NCBI GenBank assembly: GCA_963820795.1
Contig: CAWGBJ010000021.1
Coordinates: 1 to 64,000, forward strand
Reading direction: 5' to 3'
DNA: 64,000 nt
From: Roseiarcus sp963820795
GTDB taxonomy: Bacteria > Pseudomonadota > Alphaproteobacteria > Rhizobiales > Beijerinckiaceae
This document shows positions 51,722 through 59,915 of this stretch, in pieces; positions within the stretch are counted from its first letter, which is position 1; each line of letters starts with the position of its first letter. The notes below the pieces were generated by a model. It did no database searches, was not told where the DNA came from, and worked only from the letters and a program-made list of their open reading frames with translations. The translations under genes and the position numbers were made by a program.

Positions 51722-52519
51722 ATGACCAAAGACCCAAAAGCCAACATGCCGTGGGATGACGCAATAAGGCTGGTTCTCTCTGAAGTAGATGGTGGACTGC
51801 ACTACGCAGATGTCGCCGAACGGATTGCAACTAAGGGTTTACGCCAATCTCTGGGCGCTACGCCTGCCTCCACTGTTTCAAGCTATTTAAGCACTTCCCT
51901 GCGCGAATTGGGCGATAAGTCGCCTTATCTGCGTGTCGGACGTGGTGTGTATGCCCTGAAAGCCACGACTAAGAAAAAGGCTCAAGATGAGATCAGTACA
52001 GCACCCAAGGATGCTGTTCAAGAAGAAGCTGGCGCGCTTCGTGCGTTCGGCATGTTCTGGAAGCGCGATTCAGTCTATTGGCTCGGCAAGCCGCAGCTTC
52101 TTGGTAAACAAGGCACTGGAGCGACTGATGTTAATTTTGCTAGTCAAATTGGCGTGTATCTACTTCATGACCGAGATCGCGTAATTTACGTTGGAAGAGC
52201 TTCTGATACGCTCTTTGCCCGCCTGAAAGCCCATACGACAGATCGTCTCGGCGGTCGCTGGGATCGATTTTCATGGTTTGGTTTACGTAGTGTTCTTGAC
52301 AATGGTCAGCTCTCAGATGGCGAAGTACCTTGGGGTCAAGACGTGGTGATCGAAACAATGGAGGCGGTGCTAATCGAAAGCTTGGAACCGCCGTTAAACC
52401 GAAGGCGCGGCGATAATTTCTCGGGGGCAGAATATATCCAAGCACCCGACCCTCAGATCGAGAGAATCAAAAACAAGGCGTTCCTCGAGAAGATAACCAA
52501 GCATCTGGACGCGGAGTAG
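51722..52519 (+). CDS. HARE-HTH plus GIY-YIG nuclease
   Basis: Two domains in 265 aa. Residues about 9-80 (PWDDAIRLVLSEVDGGLHYADVAERIATKG to YLRVGRGVYAL) form a HARE-HTH, a domain thought to read DNA modifications and often fused to restriction enzymes. Residues about 143-230 form a GIY-YIG nuclease: GVYLLHD, VIYVGRASDTLFARLKAH, then the metal-binding glutamate and asparagine in METMEA-type ETMEAVLIESLEPPLNRRRG. All catalytic positions appear present. A single-protein modification-dependent nuclease is plausible. The nearby HEPN gene makes a defence module likely. Confidence 0.78.
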   Translation: MTKDPKANMPWDDAIRLVLSEVDGGLHYADVAERIATKGLRQSLGATPASTVSSYLSTSLRELGDKSPYLRVGRGVYALKATTKKKAQDEISTAPKDAVQEEAGALRAFGMFWKRDSVYWLGKPQLLGKQGTGATDVNFASQIGVYLLHDRDRVIYVGRASDTLFARLKAHTTDRLGGRWDRFSWFGLRSVLDNGQLSDGEVPWGQDVVIETMEAVLIESLEPPLNRRRGDNFSGAEYIQAPDPQIERIKNKAFLEKITKHLDAE

Positions 52520-52708
52520 AATCTTCCCCTTAGCACCTCCGGGAATGTCTGCAACGGGTCGATCAAGGGGCCATCAAGGGGCCGGCGTCCGAAACCCTTC
52601 ACGAATCCGGCCCTCCAATCACCGCTCCAGTGGGCGCCAAGTGTCAGATTCTAACCACCAGCGCTCCGCGCCGGCCCTGGGCGGCCGGGCGGAGGCAGGC
52701 CCGCGGCA

Positions 52709-53320
52709 TCATCGGGACGGCTTGTGTTTGTAGTAGAGAATCAGGTTCAGATCGTGTTCGGCGGCTTCGTAGGCGCCGCCGCTGGCTTTGACGAGGTCGA
52801 TGGCGCGGCGACAGAAGAATTCCGCCGCGTCGAGCTCGTGTTCGAGGATCAGGATGCTGGCCAGTCCGTTGACTGCGCTCGCGTCGGATGGATCGACGCA
52901 GAGCGCCTCGAAGAATTTTCGCTCCGCCTGTTCGAGGAGCGGGTCGCTCGGAATCGCCCGACTTGAATTTCATCCCAGTGAGCGAGCATGTAGTCGTTCT
53001 TGTATTGGTAGCCAGAGAGGTTCAGGACCATGGGATCGTGCGGCGCCAGCTTCTCGGCGCTTTTCAGCTTGGCCGCGACGGTCGCGTTGGCCTTGGCAGC
53101 CGCGTAACGGTTCTCCGACATGGCCCGGACGACGCCGATCTGCGCGGCGCCGATGTCATCGAGGAGGGATTGCACGGACGCCTTCCGCGCGCCCAGCCAG
53201 GGCCCGACCTCGTTCGCCGATGCCGGCGCCGCTCCGATCGTCCGCGCCAACTTCTCGCCGATGTCCGCCTGGTCACGCCGACGGTTGAGATAGGCCGTGT
53301 TCTGCAGGAACTGCGGCAGC
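52709..53320 (-). pseudogene. TPR-like protein, truncated and frameshifted
   Basis: Upstream part: TPLPQFLQNTAYLNRRRDQADIGEKLARTIG, then SAEKLAPHDPMVLNLSGYQYKNDYMLAHWDEIQ. After a frame change near 52950 it continues DPLLEQAERKFFEALCVDPSDASAVNGLASILI and AEFFCRRAIDLVKASGG, ending at TGA (52709-52711). The second part is a tetratricopeptide pattern. The N-terminus is cut off at the palindromic repeat beginning at 53328. Probably dead. Confidence 0.6.
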
Positions 53321-53327
53321 GGCGTTG

Positions 53328-53397
53328 AGATCCATGGACCCGCGGGTCAAGGCCCGCGGGTGACGGAAAACGATTGTGCCTGATCGAAACCAGCTCT
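53328..53397 (+). repeat. Dispersed palindromic repeat, copy 3
   Basis: GATCCATGGACCCGCGGGTC, AAGGCCCGCGGGTGACGG, then AAAACGATTGTGCC and GATCGAAACCAGCTCT. It matches copy 2 (18092-18162) with a few changes, including one extra G in the loop. It separates the TPR remnant from the Sel1 gene. Confidence 0.8.
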
Positions 53398-53585
53398 GAG
53401 GAATGCATCGAAGGCGGGGCGCGCGATGCGCGTCTTCGGTTTGACGGTCACAGTTTGATAATCCGGCCGCCTCCCTCGTTCTTTGATACATGCCGTCCCG
53501 CGGAGCGGACTGTGATGCCGCTCGCAGTCCAGCTGGCGTCGCGCCCTGGGGCGGGGTTCCAAAGCATCCCGGGCCGGTCACGCTT

Positions 53586-54857
53586 CTACTTCGTCGGCTT
53601 CCACTCCCGCGCCAGCCGCTGCGCCTCGGCGATCTGTTCGGGGGTCATTTTGGCGGCGACAAGGTCGCGATGCTTGACCGACTGGTCGCGAACCGAGGCG
53701 TTCGATGCGACTGCGGCGGCAATGTCGAACCACATATGAGCGCGAACATCGTCCTGCGGCGCGCCTTGGCCTTCAGCGTAGATCAAGCCGAGTTTGAACT
53801 GCGCGAGAGCGTCGCCCTGGTCGGCTGCCTTGCGATACCAGATGAGGGCCTGGGCGTAGTCCTGCGCCATGCCTCTGCCGTCCTCGTACATCGAGCCGAG
53901 GCTTAACTGCGCGAAGGCGTTCCCCTGGTCGGCGGCCTTGCGATACCAGACCATGGCCTGCGCGTAGTCCTTCGCCATGCCTCGGCCGTCCTCGTACATC
54001 GCGCCGAGTTTGAACTGCGCGAGAGCGTGGCCCTGGTCGGCGGCCCTGCGATACCAGATGACGGCCTGGGCGTAGTCCTGCGGCACGCCTTCGCCATCCT
54101 CGTACATCGAGCCGAGGCTTAACTGCGCGAGAGCGTCGCCCTGGTCGGCGGCCTTGCGGTACCAGACCATGGCCTGCGCGTAGTCCTGCGGTACGCCTCG
54201 GCCGTTACGGTACATCGCGCCGAGGTTGAACTGCGCAAGAGCCACCCCCTGGTCGGCGGCCTTGCGGAACCAGATGAAGGCCTGGTCGTAGTCCTGCGGT
54301 ACGCCTCGGCCGTTACGGTACATCCAGCCGAGGTTGAACTGCGCGTGGGCCTCCCCCTGTTCGGCGGCCTTGCGATACCACGCCACGGCCTGTGCGTAGT
54401 CCTGCGCCGTGCCTTTGCCGTTTTCGTACATCGCGCCAATGTTGAACTGCGCGGCGGCGTTCCCCTGGTCGGCAGCCTTGCGGAACCAGATAAGGGCCTC
54501 GGCGTAGTCCCGCGGCACGCCTTGGCCTCGATCGTACATCCAGCCGAGGTCGGCCTGCGCGAGAGCGCTTCCTTGGTCAGCGGCCTTGCGGCGCCACCTT
54601 GCCGCCTCGGCATCGTCCCGCCGGACGCCAAGGCCATTGGCGTACATGAAGCCGAGAGCGGACTGCGCCTTGGCGTCGCCCTGTTCAGCGAGAGGCCGGC
54701 ATAGCCGAAGCGCCGCCACGTAGTCTTGCTGGCCATAAGCCGCAGCCGCTGTGCAGTCCTCCGAGGCCCCCGCGAACGCGCTGCTCGCGGAAAGCATGAA
54801 GGCGACGATGACGCCGCTCAGCGTGAGGCGCCTGGACAGACGCAGTTCTACCGGCAT
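53586..54857 (-). CDS. Secreted Sel1-repeat protein (nine repeats)
   Basis: The product is 423 aa. A signal peptide MPVELRLSRRLTLSGVIVAF to SAFAG is followed by nine 36-residue Sel1 repeats of the form AQFNLGAMYRNGRGVPQDYAQAMVWYRKAADQGD and a C-terminal tail ending REWKPTK. Several repeats are nearly identical at the DNA level, so recent expansion is likely. Sel1 solenoids bind proteins at the surface or in the periplasm. I chose MPVELRL as start because the signal peptide begins there. Confidence 0.88.
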   Translation of the reverse strand: MPVELRLSRRLTLSGVIVAFMLSASSAFAGASEDCTAAAAYGQQDYVAALRLCRPLAEQGDAKAQSALGFMYANGLGVRRDDAEAARWRRKAADQGSALAQADLGWMYDRGQGVPRDYAEALIWFRKAADQGNAAAQFNIGAMYENGKGTAQDYAQAVAWYRKAAEQGEAHAQFNLGWMYRNGRGVPQDYDQAFIWFRKAADQGVALAQFNLGAMYRNGRGVPQDYAQAMVWYRKAADQGDALAQLSLGSMYEDGEGVPQDYAQAVIWYRRAADQGHALAQFKLGAMYEDGRGMAKDYAQAMVWYRKAADQGNAFAQLSLGSMYEDGRGMAQDYAQALIWYRKAADQGDALAQFKLGLIYAEGQGAPQDDVRAHMWFDIAAAVASNASVRDQSVKHRDLVAAKMTPEQIAEAQRLAREWKPTK

Positions 54858-54948
54858 CGAAGCGCACCCTGCTCGCACCCTTGGTCTTTTGAAGGCGCGG
54901 AAGGGGGAGCGGTGCGATGCTCCTTGTCGACTGGCCGATCTATCCGCG

Positions 54949-55485
54949 CTAGTGGTCCGAATCTGACACTTGATACCCGCTTCGTCCGGGTGACGGAGGG
55001 CCGGACACCGACCTGGGCCGTAACCGCCGCGATGGCCGCTTTCTGGGTTGGAGCGGACCCGCTGAATGCGGGGATCGTACCCGAGCTTCACTGGCCCTCT
55101 ACCGCGATCATGACGCTGCGCGCCGCTGCATGCCGCTTGGCGATCAGCGGCCGATAGCCGGGATCGTTGTACCAATCCTTGATCGCCTGCTTGCTCGGAA
55201 ATTCGACAACTACGACGCGGCTTGGTCGTTGCCCTTCGAGCATTTCATGCGTGCCGGCTTTGGTGAGATAACGTCCGCCGTGCCTTTCAATGAGTGGCAT
55301 TGTCTCCTTGAGGTAGGCGGCGAAAGCTCCCTCGTCGTCGATCTCGTGCTGGCCGATGTAAAAAGCCGTCATTTATGGCTCTCCGGATAGAGGGCGTGCT
55401 TGCGCGCATCCTGCACTGCATATGTGCTCGTGGCCCATTTGCGACGTTCTCTGGCGGGCGCCAAGCGTCAGATTTGAACCACTAG
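54949..55485. mobile_element. Putative cassette 3 with a DUF1330 gene, bounded by inverted 30-bp repeats
   Basis: The left end (54949-54978) reads CTAGTGGTCCGAATCTGACA then CTTG. The right end (55456-55485) is GGGCGCCAAGCGTCAGATTT then GAACCACTAG. They pair at about 23-25 of 30 positions and both tips are CTAG. Only the DUF1330 gene lies inside, about 540 bp in all. This is the smallest and cleanest of the three bracketed segments. Confidence 0.65.
55088..55372 (-). CDS. DUF1330 protein
   Basis: A dimeric alpha-beta barrel protein of 94 aa: MTAFYIGQHEIDDEGAFAAY, then HGGRYLTKAGTHEMLEG and RVVVVEFPSKQAIKDWYNDPGYRPLIAKR. This is the complete DUF1330 signature, including DPxYxPL. Function unknown; distantly similar to ABM-type monooxygenases. 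It is the only gene in cassette 3. Confidence 0.88.
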   Translation of the reverse strand: MTAFYIGQHEIDDEGAFAAYLKETMPLIERHGGRYLTKAGTHEMLEGQRPSRVVVVEFPSKQAIKDWYNDPGYRPLIAKRHAAARSVMIAVEGQ

Positions 55486-55519
55486 CCTCGGGTCGGGGGC
55501 GACGCGGTGTGGCTCAGCC

Positions 55520-56224
55520 TTACGATAGCTCCGGCTCCCGCGCCCGCAAAAACGCCCGCATGGTGAAAGCCGCCTGGGCGGGCCCGTGCGCGTGTTCGGC
55601 CCCGACCGGGCAGGCGCGGCGGGCCAGGCAGCCGTAATCCATGCAGTCGGAGCCTGCCGGGCTTTTCAGATGCGCCACGCAGGCGGGAACATCGTAGCCG
55701 CCGACGACAAACGCCCCGACCGGGCAGGCGCCGAGGCACGGCTTCTCGGCGCAGGTTTCGCAAGGGCTCGGCGTCGCCTCCCATGCCGGAACGTCGAGCG
55801 ATCGCGCGAACCCAAGAGCCCCACGATAAGAGTGCCAGAGACCGTAGCGCGGGTGAATGAGGAGGCCGAGCGGCGACGGATGGACGGGTTCGCAGCGCTG
55901 CGCCCATTGCTGGAAAGGCCAATACGGCGGTCCGCCGAAGGAGTAGAGCGCGGCCGCGCCGAGGTTTTGCGCGAGTGTGCCGATCACGCGCCGGCTGAAG
56001 CGGTCGAGCGGATGGTCGAGGCCGTCATGCGCCTCGGCGCTCGCCGCGAAGGCGTCCCAGCCCGAGCGTCCGGCCATGCCGATGAGCACGATCGTGCTGA
56101 CGTCGGCGAGCGCGCCGATGCGCTCGGCATTTTCGACCCGCATGGCGCCACGCGGGACGAGGCCGCTCCGCTCGACGGCGGAAAGAGACGAAGACTCGAT
56201 CGGCAAGGGGCGCTCATGCATCAT
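55520..56224 (-). CDS. 4Fe-4S ferredoxin-like protein
   Basis: The product is about 234 aa from MMHERPLPIE. The C-terminal region holds CETCAEKPCLGACP, a CX2CX4CX3CP cluster motif, followed by CVAHLKSPAGSDCMDYGCLARRACPVG, more cysteines for a second cluster. The N-terminal 120 residues have no redox motif. The layout recalls QueG-like epoxyqueuosine reductase C-terminal parts, but the cobalamin domain is not evident. AAGGCGAAACC precedes the ATG. Divergent from the thioesterase gene. Confidence 0.7.
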   Translation of the reverse strand: MMHERPLPIESSSLSAVERSGLVPRGAMRVENAERIGALADVSTIVLIGMAGRSGWDAFAASAEAHDGLDHPLDRFSRRVIGTLAQNLGAAALYSFGGPPYWPFQQWAQRCEPVHPSPLGLLIHPRYGLWHSYRGALGFARSLDVPAWEATPSPCETCAEKPCLGACPVGAFVVGGYDVPACVAHLKSPAGSDCMDYGCLARRACPVGAEHAHGPAQAAFTMRAFLRAREPELS

Positions 56225-56292
56225 ATGGTTTCGCCTTAGACGACCGCGGCGCCTCATTGTCCAGAGGCGCGCGAGAATGAGGAGGGTCGGCC

Positions 56293-57081
56293 TTGGACGC
56301 CGCCTACGTCGAGCTGAGCGACGGCGTCTTTGCCGCGAGCCCGCTCACCCGCGGTCCCTGGCATCCGGAGCACCAGCACGCCGGTCCGCCGTCGGCCCTG
56401 ATCTGCCGCGCGGTCGAGCGGGCCGCCGCGCCGGAAGGGCTCCGCCACCTTGGCCGCCTCACGGTCAATCTGTTGCGGCCGGCGCCGATCGGCGAATGCC
56501 GGGTCGAAGCGACGGCGGACTACCTCGGCCGCAACGCCGCCCATTATTCGGGCCGCCTGATCGCCCAAGGCAAGGACATCGCGCGCTTCACCGCGCTGAT
56601 GCAGCGCGAGAACGACGTGCCGATTCCGGACGGCGCGCCGGGTCATCCCGGCCCGCCGGCGCCGAAGCCGTGGCGGGAAAGCCCGGTCGTCACGATGGCC
56701 TTCGGCGGCCACGACTTCGGCTACGCCGATCTGGTCGAGAACAGGCTCGCCGCGGGCACGTTCTTCAGCGGGCCGTGCGCGGCCTGGTTCCGCCTGAACC
56801 ATCCCCTCGTCAAAGGCGAAGCGCCAAGCCCTTATCAGCGCGTCGCGGTCGCCGCGGATTCCGGAAACGGGATCAGCGCCTCGCTCGACTTCGAGACCTA
56901 CGTGTTCGTCAATTGCGACCTGACGATCAACCTCTTCCGCCGGCCGGCCGGCGAATGGATCTGCCTCGAGGCGAGGAGCCTCTTCGGCGGCGCCGGCTGC
57001 GGGCTCGCCGAGTCGGCGCTCTACGACGAAGCGGGCCTCATCGGCCGCGCGACGCAGAGCCTCGCGGTCAGGCGGCGGTGA
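56293..57081 (+). CDS. Acyl-CoA thioesterase-like (hotdog fold) protein
   Basis: The product is 262 aa from a TTG start. Two hotdog-like halves: the first has FAASPLTRGPWHPEHQHAGPPSALICRAVERA, the HxGPP motif of the TesB-like thioesterase family. The second has SLDFETYVFVNCDLTINLFRRPAGEW, matching the family ending. It would hydrolyse acyl-CoA esters; chain length unknown. AGGAGGGTCGGCC precedes the start. Confidence 0.85.
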   Translation: MDAAYVELSDGVFAASPLTRGPWHPEHQHAGPPSALICRAVERAAAPEGLRHLGRLTVNLLRPAPIGECRVEATADYLGRNAAHYSGRLIAQGKDIARFTALMQRENDVPIPDGAPGHPGPPAPKPWRESPVVTMAFGGHDFGYADLVENRLAAGTFFSGPCAAWFRLNHPLVKGEAPSPYQRVAVAADSGNGISASLDFETYVFVNCDLTINLFRRPAGEWICLEARSLFGGAGCGLAESALYDEAGLIGRATQSLAVRRR

Positions 57082-57459
57082 GGGGCGGGCGGCAAGGACT
57101 TAAGTTGCCCGGCGGCCTCGCTACCTCCCGGTTGCCATCCCGGCAAATTCCCGGGCGGTCCGCCATCAGGGGCCCCCCGGGCGGCGCCATTTTCGCCGTT
57201 GCTTTCTCCTCCCCGTTCTTTCCCTGTTGTGCGCGGTCACAGGGAAATGACTTTCCCTGTGATCGCTTGCGATCGCGCTCATCCGACTTCTGCAGATCGT
57301 CGTCCAAGCGACTGCGAACACCGCGCCTTTAGGCGGAGTCGGCAAGCGGAAGACCCGCGCTTCTCCGTGTTGGCAGGGAGAAACAGGAAATTCGGCCGTC
57401 GGCTGTCGCGCGCGGCCGGGCCGATTGTGGCGCAACCGAACCGCCGCGCGTAGCGCTTA
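57082..57459. other. GC-rich intergenic stretch with repeat fragments
   Basis: No gene. GTTGGCAGGGAGAAACAGG (57369-57387) matches the end block of the repeat at 7112/15145. A short inverted unit TTTCCCTGTTG...CACAGGGAAA is near 57217-57240. The GC-rich palindromes around 57110-57180 may end transcription of the convergent thioesterase and pgk genes. Confidence 0.5.
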
Positions 57460-58659
57460 TTAGGCGCGCAGCGCCTCGACGCCCGGGAGGGCCTTGCCTT
57501 CCATCCATTCCAGGAACGCGCCGCCCGCCGCCGAGACATAGGTGAACTGGCCGGCGACGCCCGCGTCGTTGAGCGCGGCGGCCGTATCGCCGCCGCCGGC
57601 GATCGACTTCAGCTTGCCGTCGCGGGTGAGGAAGCCGACCGTCCTGGCGATGGCGAAGGTCGCCGCCTCGAACGGCGGCGTCTCGAACGCTCCGAACGGC
57701 CCGTTCCAGACCAAAGTCTTGATCTGGCCGAGGATCTCCTCGATGGCGACGATCGACCTCGGCCCGATGTCGAGGATCATCTCGTCGTCGGCGACGTGAT
57801 CGACGTCGACGACGCGCACCGCCGCATGCGCCTTCAGCTCCTTCGCCACCGTCGCGTCGAGCGGCAGGACGATGCGGCACTTGGCCTTTTCAGCCGCCGC
57901 CAGGATCGAGCGCGCCGTATCCGCCATCTCCTTCTCGCAGAGCGACTTGCCGACCGCCTTGCCTTCGGCGAACAGGAAGGTGTTGGCCATGCCGCCGCCG
58001 ATGATGAGGATGTCGACCTTGTTGACGAGGTTGCCGAGGAGCTCGAGCTTGGTCGAGACCTTGGCGCCGCCGACGATCGCCGCCACCGGGCGCTGAGGCG
58101 TGCCGAGCGCGATGGTCAACGCCTCGAGCTCGGCCTGCATCGCCCGGCCGCAATAGGCCGGCAGCTTGTGCGCCACGCCCTCGGTCGAGGCGTGGGCGCG
58201 ATGGGCGGCCGAGAAGGCGTCGTTGACATAGAGGTCGCCGAGCTTGGCGAATTCCTCGACCAGCGCCGGGTCGTTCTTCTCCTCGCCCTTGTGGAAGCGG
58301 GTGTTCTCGAGCAGGAGAATCTCGCCGTTCTTCATTTTGGCGATGGCGTCCGCAGCGACCTTGCCAATGCAGTCGGCGGCGAAGGCGACCGGACGCCCGA
58401 CGATGTCGGCCACCGCCTTGGCCACGGGCCGGAGCGAATTCGCCTCGTCGGGGCCGCCTTTCGGCCGGCCGAAATGCGCCAGCAGAATGACTTTGCCGCC
58501 CTTGTCCGAGATTTCCTTGATGGTCGAGGCGATGCGTTCGATCCGGGTCGTGTCGGTCACCCGGCCGTGCTCGGTCGGAACGTTGAGGTCGACGCGCAGA
58601 AGCACGCGTTTGCCCGCGACATGGGCGTCGTCGAGCGTGCGGAATTTGTGGGCGGTCAT
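57460..58659 (-). CDS. pgk: Phosphoglycerate kinase
   Basis: The enzyme (399 aa) transfers phosphate between 1,3-bisphosphoglycerate and ADP. Motifs: VLLRVDLNVP, ILLAHFGRPKGG, LLLENTRFHKGEEKND, VNDAFSAAHRAHAS, IVGGAKVSTKLELLGNLV, VWNGPFGAFE and AGGGDTAAALNDAG. I chose MTAHKFRTL (58657-58659). It is the last gene in tkt-gap-pgk, and a strong GC hairpin lies before it. Confidence 0.97.
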   Translation of the reverse strand: MTAHKFRTLDDAHVAGKRVLLRVDLNVPTEHGRVTDTTRIERIASTIKEISDKGGKVILLAHFGRPKGGPDEANSLRPVAKAVADIVGRPVAFAADCIGKVAADAIAKMKNGEILLLENTRFHKGEEKNDPALVEEFAKLGDLYVNDAFSAAHRAHASTEGVAHKLPAYCGRAMQAELEALTIALGTPQRPVAAIVGGAKVSTKLELLGNLVNKVDILIIGGGMANTFLFAEGKAVGKSLCEKEMADTARSILAAAEKAKCRIVLPLDATVAKELKAHAAVRVVDVDHVADDEMILDIGPRSIVAIEEILGQIKTLVWNGPFGAFETPPFEAATFAIARTVGFLTRDGKLKSIAGGGDTAAALNDAGVAGQFTYVSAAGGAFLEWMEGKALPGVEALRA

Positions 58660-58687
58660 GTCATGCTCCCGTTTTTCAAACCGGGGC

Positions 58688-58713
58688 CGGCCGCCGGGCG
58701 GGTCCGGCGGCCG
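58688..58713 (-). promoter_or_regulatory. Intercistronic hairpin between gap and pgk
   Basis: CGGCCGCCGG / CCGGCGGCCG form a perfect 10-bp stem with a 6-nt loop, with no T-run. It may protect or separate the gap and pgk parts of the message. Confidence 0.45.
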
Positions 58714-58745
58714 AATTTCCTTCAGGGGAGCGCGTCGGCTCGCGC

Positions 58746-59759
58746 TCAGATCAGCTTCGCCATGGCGACCGCGGTGTCGGCCATGCGGGCCGAGAAGCCC
58801 CATTCGTTGTCGTACCAGGAAAGGACGCGGACAAAGTTGCCGTCGATGACCTTCGTCTGGTCGAGATGGAAGATCGACGAATGGATGTCGTGGTTGAAGT
58901 CGCTCGAAACGTTCGGCTTGTCGGTATAACCCAGAATGCCCTTGAGCGGCCCGTTGCCGTCGGCGGTGGAGGTGATCGCGCTGTTGATCTCATCCTTGCT
59001 GGTGGGGCGCTTGGCGACGAACTTGAGGTCGACGGCCGAAACGTTCGGCGTCGGCACGCGGATCGCCGAGCCGTCAAGCTTGCCCTTGAGCTCGGGCAGC
59101 ACGAGGCCGACCGCCTTCGCCGCCCCCGTCGTCGTCGGGATCATCGACAGCGCCGCGGCGCGCGTGCGGTAGAGGTCCTTGTGCAGCGTATCGAGCGTCG
59201 GCTGGTCGCCGGTATAGGAGTGGATCGTCGTCATGAAGCCGTGCTCGATGCCGACCGCATCGTTGAGCACCTTGACGACAGGCGCGAGGCAGTTCGTCGT
59301 GCACGAGGCGTTGGACACGACGAGGTCATCCTTGGTCAGCTTGTCGTTGTTGACGCCATAGACCACGGTCAAATCGGCTCCCTCGGACGGCGCGGAAATG
59401 AGCACCCGCTTGGCGCCGGCCTTGAGATGCGCCGCGGCCTTGTCGCGGGCGGTGAAATGACCGGTGCATTCGAGCGCCACGTCGACCCCGAGTTCCTTGT
59501 GCGGAAGCTCGGCCGGATCTTTGATCGCGGTCACCCGCATCTTGTGCCCCTCGACGACCATGGTGTCGCCTTCGACGCGGACCTCATGCGGAAAACGCCC
59601 GTGCACGCTGTCGAACCGCAAGAGATGCGCGTTCGTCTCGACCGGTCCCAGATCGTTGATCGCGACAACCTGGATGTCCTTGCGGCCAGTCTCGACGATC
59701 GCGCGCAATACCAGCCGCCCGATACGTCCAAAGCCGTTGATCGCTACCTTCGTGACCAT
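58746..59759 (-). CDS. gap: Glyceraldehyde-3-phosphate dehydrogenase
   Basis: The enzyme has 337 aa. The NAD-binding motif KVAINGFGRIGR is at the N-terminus, the catalytic cysteine in VVSNASCTTNCLAPVVKVL, and SYTGDQPTLDTLHKDLYRTRAAA, YDNEWGFS are family signatures. I chose MVTKVAING (59757-59759); an ATG ten codons earlier lacks support. GGAGGGTGACG precedes the start. It catalyses the NAD-dependent oxidation of GAP in glycolysis, or the reverse in gluconeogenesis/CBB-type flux. Confidence 0.97.
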   Translation of the reverse strand: MVTKVAINGFGRIGRLVLRAIVETGRKDIQVVAINDLGPVETNAHLLRFDSVHGRFPHEVRVEGDTMVVEGHKMRVTAIKDPAELPHKELGVDVALECTGHFTARDKAAAHLKAGAKRVLISAPSEGADLTVVYGVNNDKLTKDDLVVSNASCTTNCLAPVVKVLNDAVGIEHGFMTTIHSYTGDQPTLDTLHKDLYRTRAAALSMIPTTTGAAKAVGLVLPELKGKLDGSAIRVPTPNVSAVDLKFVAKRPTSKDEINSAITSTADGNGPLKGILGYTDKPNVSSDFNHDIHSSIFHLDQTKVIDGNFVRVLSWYDNEWGFSARMADTAVAMAKLI

Positions 59760-59915
59760 CGTCACCCTCCTGTTGCCCCACCCCTCCAATTCGCGGCCGC
59801 GGACGGGACATTCGATGGAAAAGACCGCTCTTCAAGCCGCCCGCTTCATGCCCCTTCCCTCATCCAAAGTCCAGCCGGCGCAGAGCGAATGCGACAATTC
59901 GCCCGCCGGACTCGG

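Larger units (their letters stand above)
49665..52661. mobile_element. Putative cassette 2 with HEPN and GIY-YIG genes, bounded by inverted 30-bp repeats
   Basis: The left end (49665-49694) starts CTAGTGGT and ends ACGCTTGGCGCCC. The right end (52632-52661) is its inverse, GGGCGCCAAGTGTCAGATTC followed by TAACCACCAG. They pair at 24 of 30 positions. Inside are an AT-rich leader and four genes unlike the surroundings in base composition. No transposase lies inside. The CTAG at the left tip resembles the TA-flanked ends of IS630/Tc1-type elements. Confidence 0.65.
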
